A DNA stretch of 64,000 bases, taken from positions 1,215,501 to 1,279,500 of the forward strand of contig NC_058499.1 of assembly GCF_020382885.2 (NCBI RefSeq). Direction: 5' to 3'. Source of the DNA: Scatophagus argus (lineage: Eukaryota; Chordata; Actinopteri; Scatophagidae). The position numbers and the translations under genes are program-made. Below are positions 32,117 to 43,712 of the stretch, one piece after another. The notes beneath the pieces were generated by a model that ran no database searches, had not been told where the DNA came from, and was given only the letters and a program-made list of their open reading frames with translations. Numbering within the stretch: position 1 is the stretch's first letter; every line of letters starts with the position of its first letter.

Positions 32117-35100
32117 AGCCTCCGACCCACTGGAGGACATGCTCTTCAATGAGGTGGATGAGAAAGCAGTTAGCGACTTAGTTGGCTCTCTGGAATCACA
32201 ACTCGGCGATCGACAGGTTCCCGCTGCTTCATATTCCGACGGGAAACGGGAGGGAGCTCCGGCCGCTGTCAGTCAGTTCTCAGGGAAAGTGCGCGATCAA
32301 GTGGGGTCTCTGGAGCAGCCGCAACAAGGGCATCCAAAAGCGGGGTTAAACCAGGAACCCAGCGCTAATGATCCACTCTCCGGCAAAACTCTCACCTCCT
32401 CTACCTCCTCTGTTGTTGCCGGGGCCGTAATAACCGCCGGAGCTAGTCTGCAGACAGTTGGAGCATCTCCTCCCACTATTTCCCCCGTACCGGGACCCGT
32501 AACTTTGACCACTCAGTCCGCGGCTGCTAGCTTCCACCGGGCTGCTGTCTTGGGTCCGGGCACGGCTCCCAGCACCAATATAGCCCCCGCGGCGGACGCT
32601 ATAAGGACCGCTTCTCCCGGATTACAAAGTTTAAACGGCAACGCTGGAGCTGTAAAGTTGGTGAACTCGCCCGCTGTCCCTCCACCAGCCGGGGCCAACA
32701 CAGTCATAAGTACTGTCAGTGCCGGGAGCTCCACCATCATCGCCCCCATGGCTTCACAACCCACTTTTCCCGTACCTCAGTCCTCGGTGGCGTCTCCCGC
32801 TGGAACTTTGCAGAGGCACCCCAGCCCGGTGGCCAGCGTCGCCCAGAATGGTGTAGACCCAAAGGGTGCCCAGCTGGTGACTCAGGGTGCACCTTCCCCA
32901 TCAGCCTCCACCTCTCAGGTCGTAAACCACAGCAACCCTCTGATGCGCACCAAGATGTTGGTGCCTAACCAGTCTGTTTCTGGAAACTCTGTCATCCTGG
33001 CAAACACCCCTCCGCCTGCTGCAGTCCAGTCCACCATCAGCCAGACTCAGACTGGGACCAGTACAGCTGCGGTCGCCCTGGCTGCTGCCGGGGTGAAGCC
33101 TGCCGTGAACGGAGTGGGTCAGCCGGCTGTGACTGTGGTGAGGCCGCCCGGCTCTCCCGTGGTGGCCACCTCCATCCAGCAGCAGAGACCCGGGCTGGTG
33201 GCGAGCTCCACCAGAGCGGCTGCTCCTCAGCCTCCGCTGGCTGTGCGGCCTCAACAGCAGACCACCATCCAGCTGCCGCCCGGGTTCACCATGCCTCCTG
33301 GTGAGAGAACACCCCCGTCCACCTCACCTGTGGTCGGCTGTTGTAGCTTCAGTTTGTGCCTTTCCTGTGTGGCCATCACAGAGCGAAACATCTGACAAAC
33401 TCAGGAGGAGCTTTAACAAACCTCCAGCAGGATTCTTAAAACCTCCGTTAGCACCTGAGCGAACCAGATTCAGTCTGCTGCAGCTCAGACAAGAGTTTTA
33501 AGTTTTCCATCATGGATCAAAGTGTAACATGCAAACACCAAACTGTTATTACTTACCAGTGTGAGTAGTAACACATTTTGTCATTTCGGTTCTCTTCTGT
33601 TTTGCTGTACAGATTTTGTAGTTTCCACTTCTGGCTGTCATGTTTGCTTGGAGGAAACTTCACAAACATGAAAAGTCTTGATTACGCTGCAACAAACTGA
33701 ATATTTGGTTTGTGAGGACTTTTTAAATATCAGCAGGAATTCTGGAAATCGGATGCTCGAGAGGAGCAAACTGGAGCTAAAGGCCACTGAGTGATGAGTT
33801 TACAGTCGTGACAGAAATGTGAAAATGCTTGGACGTCGATCTCACTGTCAGGCTAAAGAGACAACAGATGATTCGTCACTAACTGATGAGTAGGGCTGCA
33901 AGTGACGCTAATTAATCTATTAATCCATTAGTTGTTTGGTCCATAAATGTAGAGGTGTTTGGTGTTTCCCAGGGTGCCGTCCTCAGATGTCTCGTCCACA
34001 AACCCAGCTGTTGCACTGGAGATGCCTGAAAATATTCACATTCAGGAAAATGTAGCCTTTTTTTCCTTAACAAAGTCACTCGAGCTGATGAATCAGTCAT
34101 CAGATTAGCTGCTGATTCAGAGAACTGATTGGTTATCACGCTGGTCTGCTGGTTTCAGTGTCCACAGAGTGCAGTCATTACATTTCAGGACCGTTGAACA
34201 AAAGTGGTCTTGGAGTGATTTACCTGCTGGTGTTGATGTTCAGCAGGCGAGCGCGTGAATGTTTCCTGTTTGCGTCTGGAGCGTTTCCATAGCGATGAGA
34301 CACGCGACGCGCCCTCATCCTGACCAGTCGCTGTGGCAAATTCATTAAAACACCTTCCACAATTTCCTGTCAGTTTCAGTGCACAACTCTGATACCTAAA
34401 AGTTGGCTCCGAAAAGTAAAAACGGAAAGGCGGTCTTCCTGCGCCCACTTGGTCGCATCCTTCAGTCAGTCAGACAAAGTGGTGAACTTGGGCCTGTGAA
34501 TGAGTCTTTCGAGGATGCTCCGCAATCCTGTCACCTGTTAACCTGCTCACCCGTGGAACATCCCCAGCTGGCGTCTTTGTCAGAGGGACGTGCTGACGAC
34601 TGTTTCCTGTTTCCCTCAGGTATGGTTCTGGTGCGGACGGAGACGGGTCAGCTGGTCATGGTCCCTCAGCAGGTCCTGGCTCAGGCTCAGGCCAAGCAGG
34701 GCCAAACGGTGGCCAACATCGCCCAGAGACCTGCAACGCCGACAGCCGGGGCCACCATCCGGGTCAGCACCGCCACCACGGTACGTCCGCCGCACATCAC
34801 CGCGTTCTGATGGTGAAGTTAAGTTTGTAGTTTAAACCCCCGAGCTGAGCAGCACCATTAATCAGTTAGAGTTCAAATGAAAATTAGTTGCTATTTTGTT
34901 AATCGATTAATCGTTTGAGTCAAAAACTTTTTAAAAGTTTTCTTTCCAGCTTGTTAAGCGTCAGAGTTTGTTGCTTCTCTGTGTATTCTGTGACAATAAA
35001 CTGAATTTGGGGGTTTTTTGACTGTCAGACAAAACAAAACGTTTGATTCCATCACCTTTCTGATATTGTGAATCTGGTGAAAATCACACCAGCAAATAAA

Positions 35101-38100
35101 AATGAGTTGAACCGATTTTCCTCATGTGACTGCTTAGAATTTGATTTCCCATGATGCTTTGTTGGTGCTTAAAGTCATCTGTCTTCCCTCCCTGCTGTCT
35201 GCAGGCTCCTCAGACCGTCCGCCTGGCCTCCCCAACTCAGACCAGAATGGTTCAGCCTCCCTCCACCACAGCTGTACAGGTGTGTGTTTCCTGTTTCCTC
35301 CACTTCCTGTCTTTCTTTTACACCAGCTGTTCCTGGTCCTCAGGAGCAGTTAGCTCGGCATAGACTATTAAACTCAAATAATACAGCAAAATAAACCACC
35401 ACCAAACTGTGAATCTCTGCAGCCGAAAAGCATCTAAGTAATTAAAGACTGTGGTGATAAATTATGATTTGTCTGCTGGTGGTTTCCCTCCCTGATGGTG
35501 TTGGTTGTTTCCCTGAAGGCTATCACGGTGGCGCCCGGCGGTGCGGCGGTGTCGGTGAAGATGACCACCCCTCAGAAGGCCCAGACAGTGATGACCGCAG
35601 GGGCGACGCCTGTGGCCAAACCCGCCGCCGTCCCGTCTGCCCCCCTGACCAGCACAACGCCCGCTGCGCCCGCAGCACCTGCTGGCAGAGTCACGGTGGT
35701 GTCTCAGGTCGAGTTCCATTTCCTGTTCACAGAGCAGCTCGAGGCTGCAGCCGAGAGAGAAGCTGACACACTCTGGTGCTGTTGTTGTTTTGTTTTTTAA
35801 CAGGAGATGCAAGAAAACGTGAAGAAATGCAAGAACTTCCTGGCTACGCTGATCAAGCTGGCGTCCCACAATTCGCCCTCCCCAGAAACCTCCAAGAATG
35901 TGAAGGCCCTGGTGCAGGACCTGCTCGTGAGCTGCTTTATTCCGTCACGTTTCGCCTGCACTTTGGCAGCGTCTTGGGCTGAAGTCTAACTGGTTTTGTG
36001 TTTCTCCTCAGGATGCTAAGATTGAGCCTGAGGAGTTCACCACTCGGCTGCAGGCTGAGCTGAAGTCCTCCCCACAGCCCTACCTCATCCCCTTCCTCAA
36101 GGTGCTTCTGCCTTTGGTGTTTTGCTTATATTTTGTTGCTAATGTTTTAGTACTTTTACTGTAATGAAAGCTGAATGCAGTACTTGTACAACATTTAACT
36201 TCCATGTTCTCTGAGTGGAGCCGTCACTCATCTGCCGACTTGTTCTTGTTGCTCTGCAGAAAAGCCTCCCGGCCCTGCGTCAGTCGCTGCTCAACAGCCA
36301 GCAGTCTCTGGTGACGGTCACCCCCAGCACCTCCGCGCCCCCCCTGGCTGCCCCCGGCTCCGTCACCGCCGCCGCCGCCATCAGGCCGCGGCTGCCCATC
36401 AGTCCAGCGAGTGGCGCCGTCAGACTGAACCCACCGCTCACAAACACTCTGGTACGATGACGAATTGCTGAACAGCCTACGAGAATACTTGAGAAATCAA
36501 ACAGTTTGAGCAGGTTTTGTCGTGTTGTTGATGTGACTGATGTTGGTCCACCTCCAGGCTGTGGGCAGAGCAGGAGTCCAGACTGTACAGACTCGTACGC
36601 CTGTTGTCTTCAGTCAGAGTCTCAGACCTCAAGGTGAGACTGTGGACTAACGGATGGCAGCGACTTTCTGTGTGCATCAGTATGAAGAGTGACTGAACGT
36701 TACATGTCTCTCTCTTCAGGTACACTCATAAGGGGACCCACAACTGTAATTGGCAAAAGTCCGATTCACCTGGCAGCTCAAGCCAATCAGAAGAAACTTA
36801 GTGACCCAGGGGGCGGGACTTTCAGGTGGAAAAACTCATCAGCACCTCTCAAACGCAAACACAAAGTATTGATCAAACTAAATGTGATTACAGCTTTTGC
36901 TATGATTTAGCAGCTCAGCGTTCGTTGTAGATTTCAGAGCGTGAGAGTCGAGTGCACTCACGTCAGACGTGATGTCATTCAGGTGCGTTATTCTGCACAT
37001 TACAGAGTAAAAATGTCTGAGAAACGCTATTGACTGACACCTGTGTCTTCACATCACAGAGTATCACACCGTTTCATTTCCTTCTTCTCATATTTTGCAA
37101 TTTGAATAAGAATGCATTAAAACAATACAAAATATGAATGAAACCAAACTCCGAACTGTCTGAGATGCTGCTTTTCTTGTGGACCTAAATGAAGACAGAC
37201 ACACTTTGAGTGGTGTTTTTAATGTCCTAATCATGAAAAATATGTGATTACAAAAGTGGTGACAGTTGGATGTGACAGGACTGGATTTCATTTGCTTTGT
37301 AGTCCTGAATTCAGGAGGAAAACATTCTTCCTTCTTCTGTGAACGAAATGTTTTGTCTGTCCTCACTGGATTTCCTGGGTGGCTCTCAGTCCTGCAGTTC
37401 ACAGATGAACCACTAGATGGCAGCACATGAACACAGCGCTGACACTCAGTACATCCTGTCACAGCAGCGTCTGTTCACTGCAGGCAGCTCCCCGACAAGG
37501 ACCCAAAATACATGAATTATACGAGAAACATCAAACACAGTCATGCATTTTAAAATGATGTCATCAGTGTTTGGGTCTTGGCTGCTTGGGATTAAATCAA
37601 AACTAAAAGAATTGACTTTAAAACAAAGGCAGTTTGTTTCTATGGGAACGACGTTACAGAATAAACTCGCAGTCAAAGTTCACTTATCGAAATGCTAATT
37701 TCTCCCCTCGGCGTCTGTCCACCTTAGAGATGATGATGACATCAACGACGTGGCGTCCATGGCCGGAGTCAACCTCAACGAGGAAAACGCCCGTATCCTA
37801 GCAACCAGCTCGGAGATCGTGGGCACCAAGATCCGCTCCTGTAAGGACGAATCCTTCCTGCCCACCGGCCTTCTGCACCGCCGCATCCTGGACACAGGTA
37901 CGGTCACCTGACACCCGCCATGGTGTGCAAACAGTCTGAAGTCCTCAGTCTGAAACTGGAAATAAAATTTAAGCTGACAAAATTAAGATTTTGGTATCAA
38001 CCTTCATGTCAAACTTGTCTGACTGAGGAGACGAAGAGGAAAAGGTTTCTTCCCAGAGATGCTCTTCTTCTGCTCTCTGATTTAGGTGCAGTTTCTTCTG

Positions 38101-38952
38101 TCTGTTCATCAGGACTCGTATGACGTATTTCTGCACAAGTTTTGGGGTTTGAGCCTAAAATGAGTCCAAGAGGAAAAGCGGAGCTGCAGGGCAGCTCGTA
38201 GTGGAAACCAAATCACAGAATTCATCTGATGAAAAGTTTAACAATCGTGCTGTAAAAAGAAGTAATCCATTCAGACTCTTCACGCAGAGTTTAGTTATTA
38301 CTTTAGTTGTCTCAGATGTTTATCTTTCTGTCCTTTAAGCGTCGCTCTGCACTGCAGTGCAGCCTGTGAAACTGGAAGCTAAACTGAATCATCAGCTCAG
38401 ACTCGCTCAGCATCTCCTCTGAGTCCCCGCACAAACAGACCACACAAACGTCTGATCTCCAAAAGGCCACTTGAAATCCAAACACAATCCAAACAGGCTG
38501 CAGAATTCCTCTACACGTCTGTCAGACCCGCCGCTTTGTGAAATCTGACTCAGATCATCTGTGGATGCTGTCATGTGATAACGTGTGTTCACGCTGCGTG
38601 TGAACGTCTTCAGCAGAGCCGCACTGGAACGCATGTTGGTGTCAGCGTGCATAACAAATACATTGAAACGTATTTTTGTATGAAGAATTTTCTGTGGAGG
38701 GAAAATGACATGCCTGTTGAAGTGAGAGTGCAGCACAGACGACGGTGATGATGATGATGATGATGATGATGCGTCTTGTGTCTCCTCTGGTCCTCAGCTA
38801 AGAAGCTGGGAGTGACTGAGGTGCCGCTGGAGGTGGTGAACTTCATCTCTCATGCCACCCAATCCAGACTGCGCTCCCTGCTGGAGAAGGTCTCAGCTGT
38901 CGCTCAGCACCGCACAGACGGGGGAAAGGCAAGACACACATGCACGCACATG

Positions 38953-38991
<39 letters not shown>

Positions 38992-41358
38992 TGAAGATTA
39001 TCACAGAGTGATTCACAGGCTCTGAAGGATGTCAGTGTCTCCTGACGACATACAAACAAAAAACCCCACATGAAACTGTCTCAGTGGACTTTCAGACAGG
39101 AAACATGCAGGCCACAGAGTGGCCCTGGTGCACAGTGGCCCCTGGCCCCTGGCCCCTGGCCCCTGGCCCCTGGCTGTCAGCGTGTCACTCACAATCCAAA
39201 CATGAAGGTTTAATGCAGCTGATAGGACAGTCAGTGTGGTCAGGTGATGTGCAGCTAAAAAGAGGTTTCGTCTTTGTCCCTCCTCCTTCTCCTCCCCTGC
39301 CTCCTCCTCTTCCTCTTCCTCCCCTTCTGTCCATCAGGATGAAGAGCATCACGAACAGACGTCAGACGTTCGCTCTCAGCTTCGTTTCTTTGAGCAGCTG
39401 GAGCGAATGGAGAAACAGAGAAAAGATGAACAAGAGAGAGAGATTCTGCTGAAGGCGGCCAAGGTACAGAAACAAAAGACTCTCACTGTGTTTTATTTCT
39501 ATTGATTTCTGCCTCTGATCTCTGAAGACACTCCATCCATCAGGTTAAGCTTGAACAGGAAAACAAAAGTCTGAGTGCAGATTTTGTTTCCATGTGAGCT
39601 GACGTCTCATGTTTCAAAGTTCTCCGATAAAATCTGACTGATGTGTTTGTGTTTAACTTCCAGAGTCGCGCCAGACAAGAAGATCCTGAACAGGCTCGCC
39701 TGAAGCAGAAGGCAAAAGAGGTACGTTTACATACACACAGTCAGCATGTCGACAAAACAGCCTCGCCTCCAGCAACATTTAGCACCTGTTCCAGGCCTTT
39801 AGTCGTACCACACCAGCCTCGCCCGACGGGCTTTCCTCACAGAGTCAGTCTTGTCTCCAGCCAGCAGTGTTGAGTGTGTGGCTACACCCTCCCTCCACCT
39901 TCTGTATATTCATACACCAGCCACACATGGAAATATCCACCCTGCCCGCAGGCTGGCTTTACCCTCCTGCAGCGTCTCCCCTGAGGCCAGCAGAGGTCAG
40001 GGGTCACTAAGTCCCTGTGCTGAGGCCCCAGGGGGAGCGAGAGCCGAGTTTAGGCATGTGACAGCAGTCTGAAGAGGTCTCACTCAGGATGCTTTATGGC
40101 TGCTGATCATTCAGTCTTATGTAACTGATGAGGAAATGAATTGACCATATGAATCATCACAACAATAACAGGACATTATACGTCCTGTTAACATCCCTCA
40201 TGGCATCATGGGAACTGTAGTTCCGTCACTTAGCTCAACATCAGTCCTCATGTAGTAGACAAGAAATAATAAAAGGGACAAACTTCCCTCATATGAACTT
40301 TAGTTTGTTTTTGGATGTTATGGTTGATTGTGAATGTTCTCAACATCTGTTAAAAACATAGAGATGTTTACCATTTTGTGACGTTTTGTCCTTTCGTTTT
40401 CCTCCGCAGATGCAGCAGCAGGAGTTGGCTCAGATGCGACAGCGAGACGCCAATCTCACGGCCCTCGCCGCCATCGGGCCACGCAAGAAGCGCAAGCTCG
40501 ACTCGCCGGGAGCCAGCACGGCTGGCACGGAGGTAGGAGTCAGCGGTGTTAAAGCTTCTGTCAGTGACGCTCCTGATGGTTAAAGAGAATCTTCTGCCTT
40601 GGTTTTCTGCTCTGCAGCTTAGGTCGGGCTCAGCTGTTCCCGGTTTTATGAACTGGAGAGATCTCAGAGGCTGAAACCAGATGCACTTTTTCTCTCTGCA
40701 TGTCAGACATTTTGTTTCAGAGTAGGAAATCCATTGAGACTAACACTTTTACACCAGCTGTAGCATGTGGGGTTTTTTTGACAGTGGGTAGATAGATAGA
40801 CAGACAGACAGATAGATAGATAGATATTTTATTGATCCCAAGGGAAATTCAAGGGTAAACACACTAGCTGGTTTGACTTCTCGCCCTTTGCCAGTACACG
40901 AGTTTTGCAGATCATAACTTCATGGACTGCGTACAGAAGACGTTTAAACTCTACAGTCTTAATCAATAACACTCTGAATTAAACACACGCGGTCTTCCCA
41001 GAGCTGATGATGGGCGTAGCTAAAGAGTGAGCCATCTTGTTTCCTTCCCATCTTTGATGAGAGGTGCACGTGCTCAGTGCTGCACTGTTGCTGACATAGA
41101 AACCTATGAACACCGCAGAGAGATCAGACCTGGGAATGAACGCCGTTCACACTGAAGACAAAGGCCAGATGTCAGTGGGTGTCAGTGGGTGTCAGTGGGT
41201 GTTGTGTTTAGTGTGTATCTGGTGGAATATTCAGACCGACATGTTCAGTTATCGTTAGGTTGACATGAGGAGGTTCAGGTCTGAAAGGAGTTCTGACATC
41301 CAGCTGTGTCATTAAGGTCAGTGTGTTATCAAATCCTGTTACTGCTGCTAAAATCCCC

Positions 41359-41403
<45 letters not shown>

Positions 41404-43661
41404 TGCACGATGACTGCAGAGAAGCACACACTCTCTCCTGTCTAATCCAGGCAGTGACTGTGACCACAGTTGAGTGAAGGGGGTCAGTATCTGCCTGGAG
41501 GTGTGTTGTGGGTCGTCGTGACTCCTCCTCCTCCTCCTCCTCCTCCTCCCCCCACAGCCCCCCACCCGGGCAGCCATAGATTTCAGCTCTGCAGAAATGA
41601 GCTGGAGGCTGGGTGTTGGAGGGCTGGGGTGGGGGTTATGGCCTGGGGGTGGTGCCTGCTTCGTTCTCGCCCCACCCTCACCCACATGCTCCCTCTCCAC
41701 ACATCCTGCCTGAGGCCCGCCCCCCAGCGGTCCCAGACAAAGGCAGCACAGTGATTTGGGGTGGGGGCCGTGCAGAGAAATCCAACATTACGGGGGGGGG
41801 GGGGGTCGATTAAGCCTCTGACGGGGGGCAATGAACTCTGGGAAATGTGAGCTATGTGCTGGCCTGTACTGAGTGATGTAGCTGTGGGATGTGCAGCTGC
41901 ATTAGTCAGGTTTTTGTCTTCAGTGCGTGAATGTTGACCTCACATGCAGGTGGAGCAGTTTTCATAAAGAAGCTCCACCCAGTCTGTCTGCAGGTCTTTA
42001 AAGGTCTTGAAAAGCACTGAACTGGGTTTATTAGAAGGTTTTCAAAAGACGTCAGTCCTCCTTGACCGATTGGCCACTTGGGGGCAGCAGAATCAAATAT
42101 CATCCCAATTTATCCCAATTTATCTCAAAGCTTTAAAACAGTTTGTCAAAATAAAACACAGCAGAATGTTTGTTTCCCTCCACTCCTGTGGGTGGATGTG
42201 AGTCCACTGGTTGATGGAGATGATAATAAGATAAAAGGAGCTCCAGTCAAAGCTCAGATACGATGAAATCAGACGTTTCTGTCAGCATCACGTAGAAGAT
42301 CTGATGTGTTCAGCCGGACGGGACGTTTAACTCACATGTTTTATGGGCGTCATCTCTTATTCATCAAGTCCGCTTGTGTTCACACAACTTTTTCTTCTTC
42401 CAGCAGAAATGATTTTGTGTTCTCTGAGCCTCCCCGGCTGCCTGTTCTATCTGATCTGCCCTCAGGCTGCTGCAGTCCGCCCTTTAGCTCCCAACTGCAG
42501 GCCTGATCAGGCTTCAGATAGTCCCGTCCTCCCCCACCCGACCGCACGGCCCGAGGCGGCAGCCTGTTATGAATACACGCTAGCAATGCAGGAGCTTTGC
42601 TATTCACTGAAACAAACAACAAATAACCAGCGTTACATTTTCAGCTGCTGATGTCCACAGGAGGCGGACAGGGCGGTTTCACTGTGAAAGGAGTGAAATC
42701 TAACGTCTCTTCAAGTATGATGGAAATCCAGCTGGGACCAGAACTATTTATCATTGTCACGTTTTTCAGTATTTCAGTGTTATGGTGTAAATTCACGTGA
42801 CTGACAAGTGGCAAATGGATAGATGGAGTAATCAGTTAATCATTTTAATCAAAGTTTTTGTTGAAGTGTTGTGAGCTGCTGTAAACTGACATGAGATCAG
42901 TTAAAGAGAAGACGGCTCACTCTGTTGAACTACAGAAAAGCTGTACAGTGGTGTTACAGAGTGGAGCCTCTTCCCTCACAGATGATCTCTGGTGGAGTGC
43001 AGACTGTGGATGTGATGCTGTGCCTCCACTTTCTTTGGCTGTCAGTTTGTCCCAGTCGTCTCAGACCTTCAGACGTCTATGAAAGTATTGACAGGAAGCC
43101 TCCAGCTCATAGACGGGACAATAAGGTCTGAATTGTGAAGCCTTAAACCTGCATTCTGTCTAATGTCCAGCAGGGGGTGACTCCACCGGTTTCAGACAGA
43201 ATTCTGATGGTGTGTGAGCTTATGAGAAAATGAGCCGACTTCTCAGTTGATTTCTGACCTCAGTAAACAGGTTTCTGATGAGTTTATGGTCTCAGTCTCT
43301 AGTTTCAGGTCTTCTTCACTACAGCATGAAGGCCATTTTGTAAATTATGGAGACATTTGGAGTCAAACAGGGCATAAAGCACAGGATGCTTGTGATTACC
43401 TTGTGATTACCTCAGTCAGATCCTATCAGGATGTCCTCCCCAGCTCTACAATCCAAAAGTGATCTCTTCTGAAAAGCCAAGATGGAGGCAGGCGTCATGC
43501 AAACCAGTGTATGACACCTTCAGACTGTTTTTCATTCTCCAACTGCAAAGCCCAGTTATTACTCTGTCTGTTCTGAAGCTGGGTTCACGTCTGTAAAGAA
43601 AAGATTTCTGTAAGGTTTTGTATGAAATGGATCAGGTTATTATGTATAGTGATACAGTCAG

Positions 43662-43712
<51 letters not shown>

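Noticed and set aside
38880-38895. GT donor within taf4 exon 11 (GAGAAG then GTCTCAGC)
   Set aside because: Using it would drop the conserved VSAVAQH-like segment aligned with human ISETAQQK; the later GC donor fits frame and homology.
41500-41760. Possible cryptic exon in taf4 intron 14 after CCCCCACAG
   Set aside because: The acceptor-like motif is part of a CTC/C-rich tract; the frame downstream is low complexity and no TAF4 homology is present.
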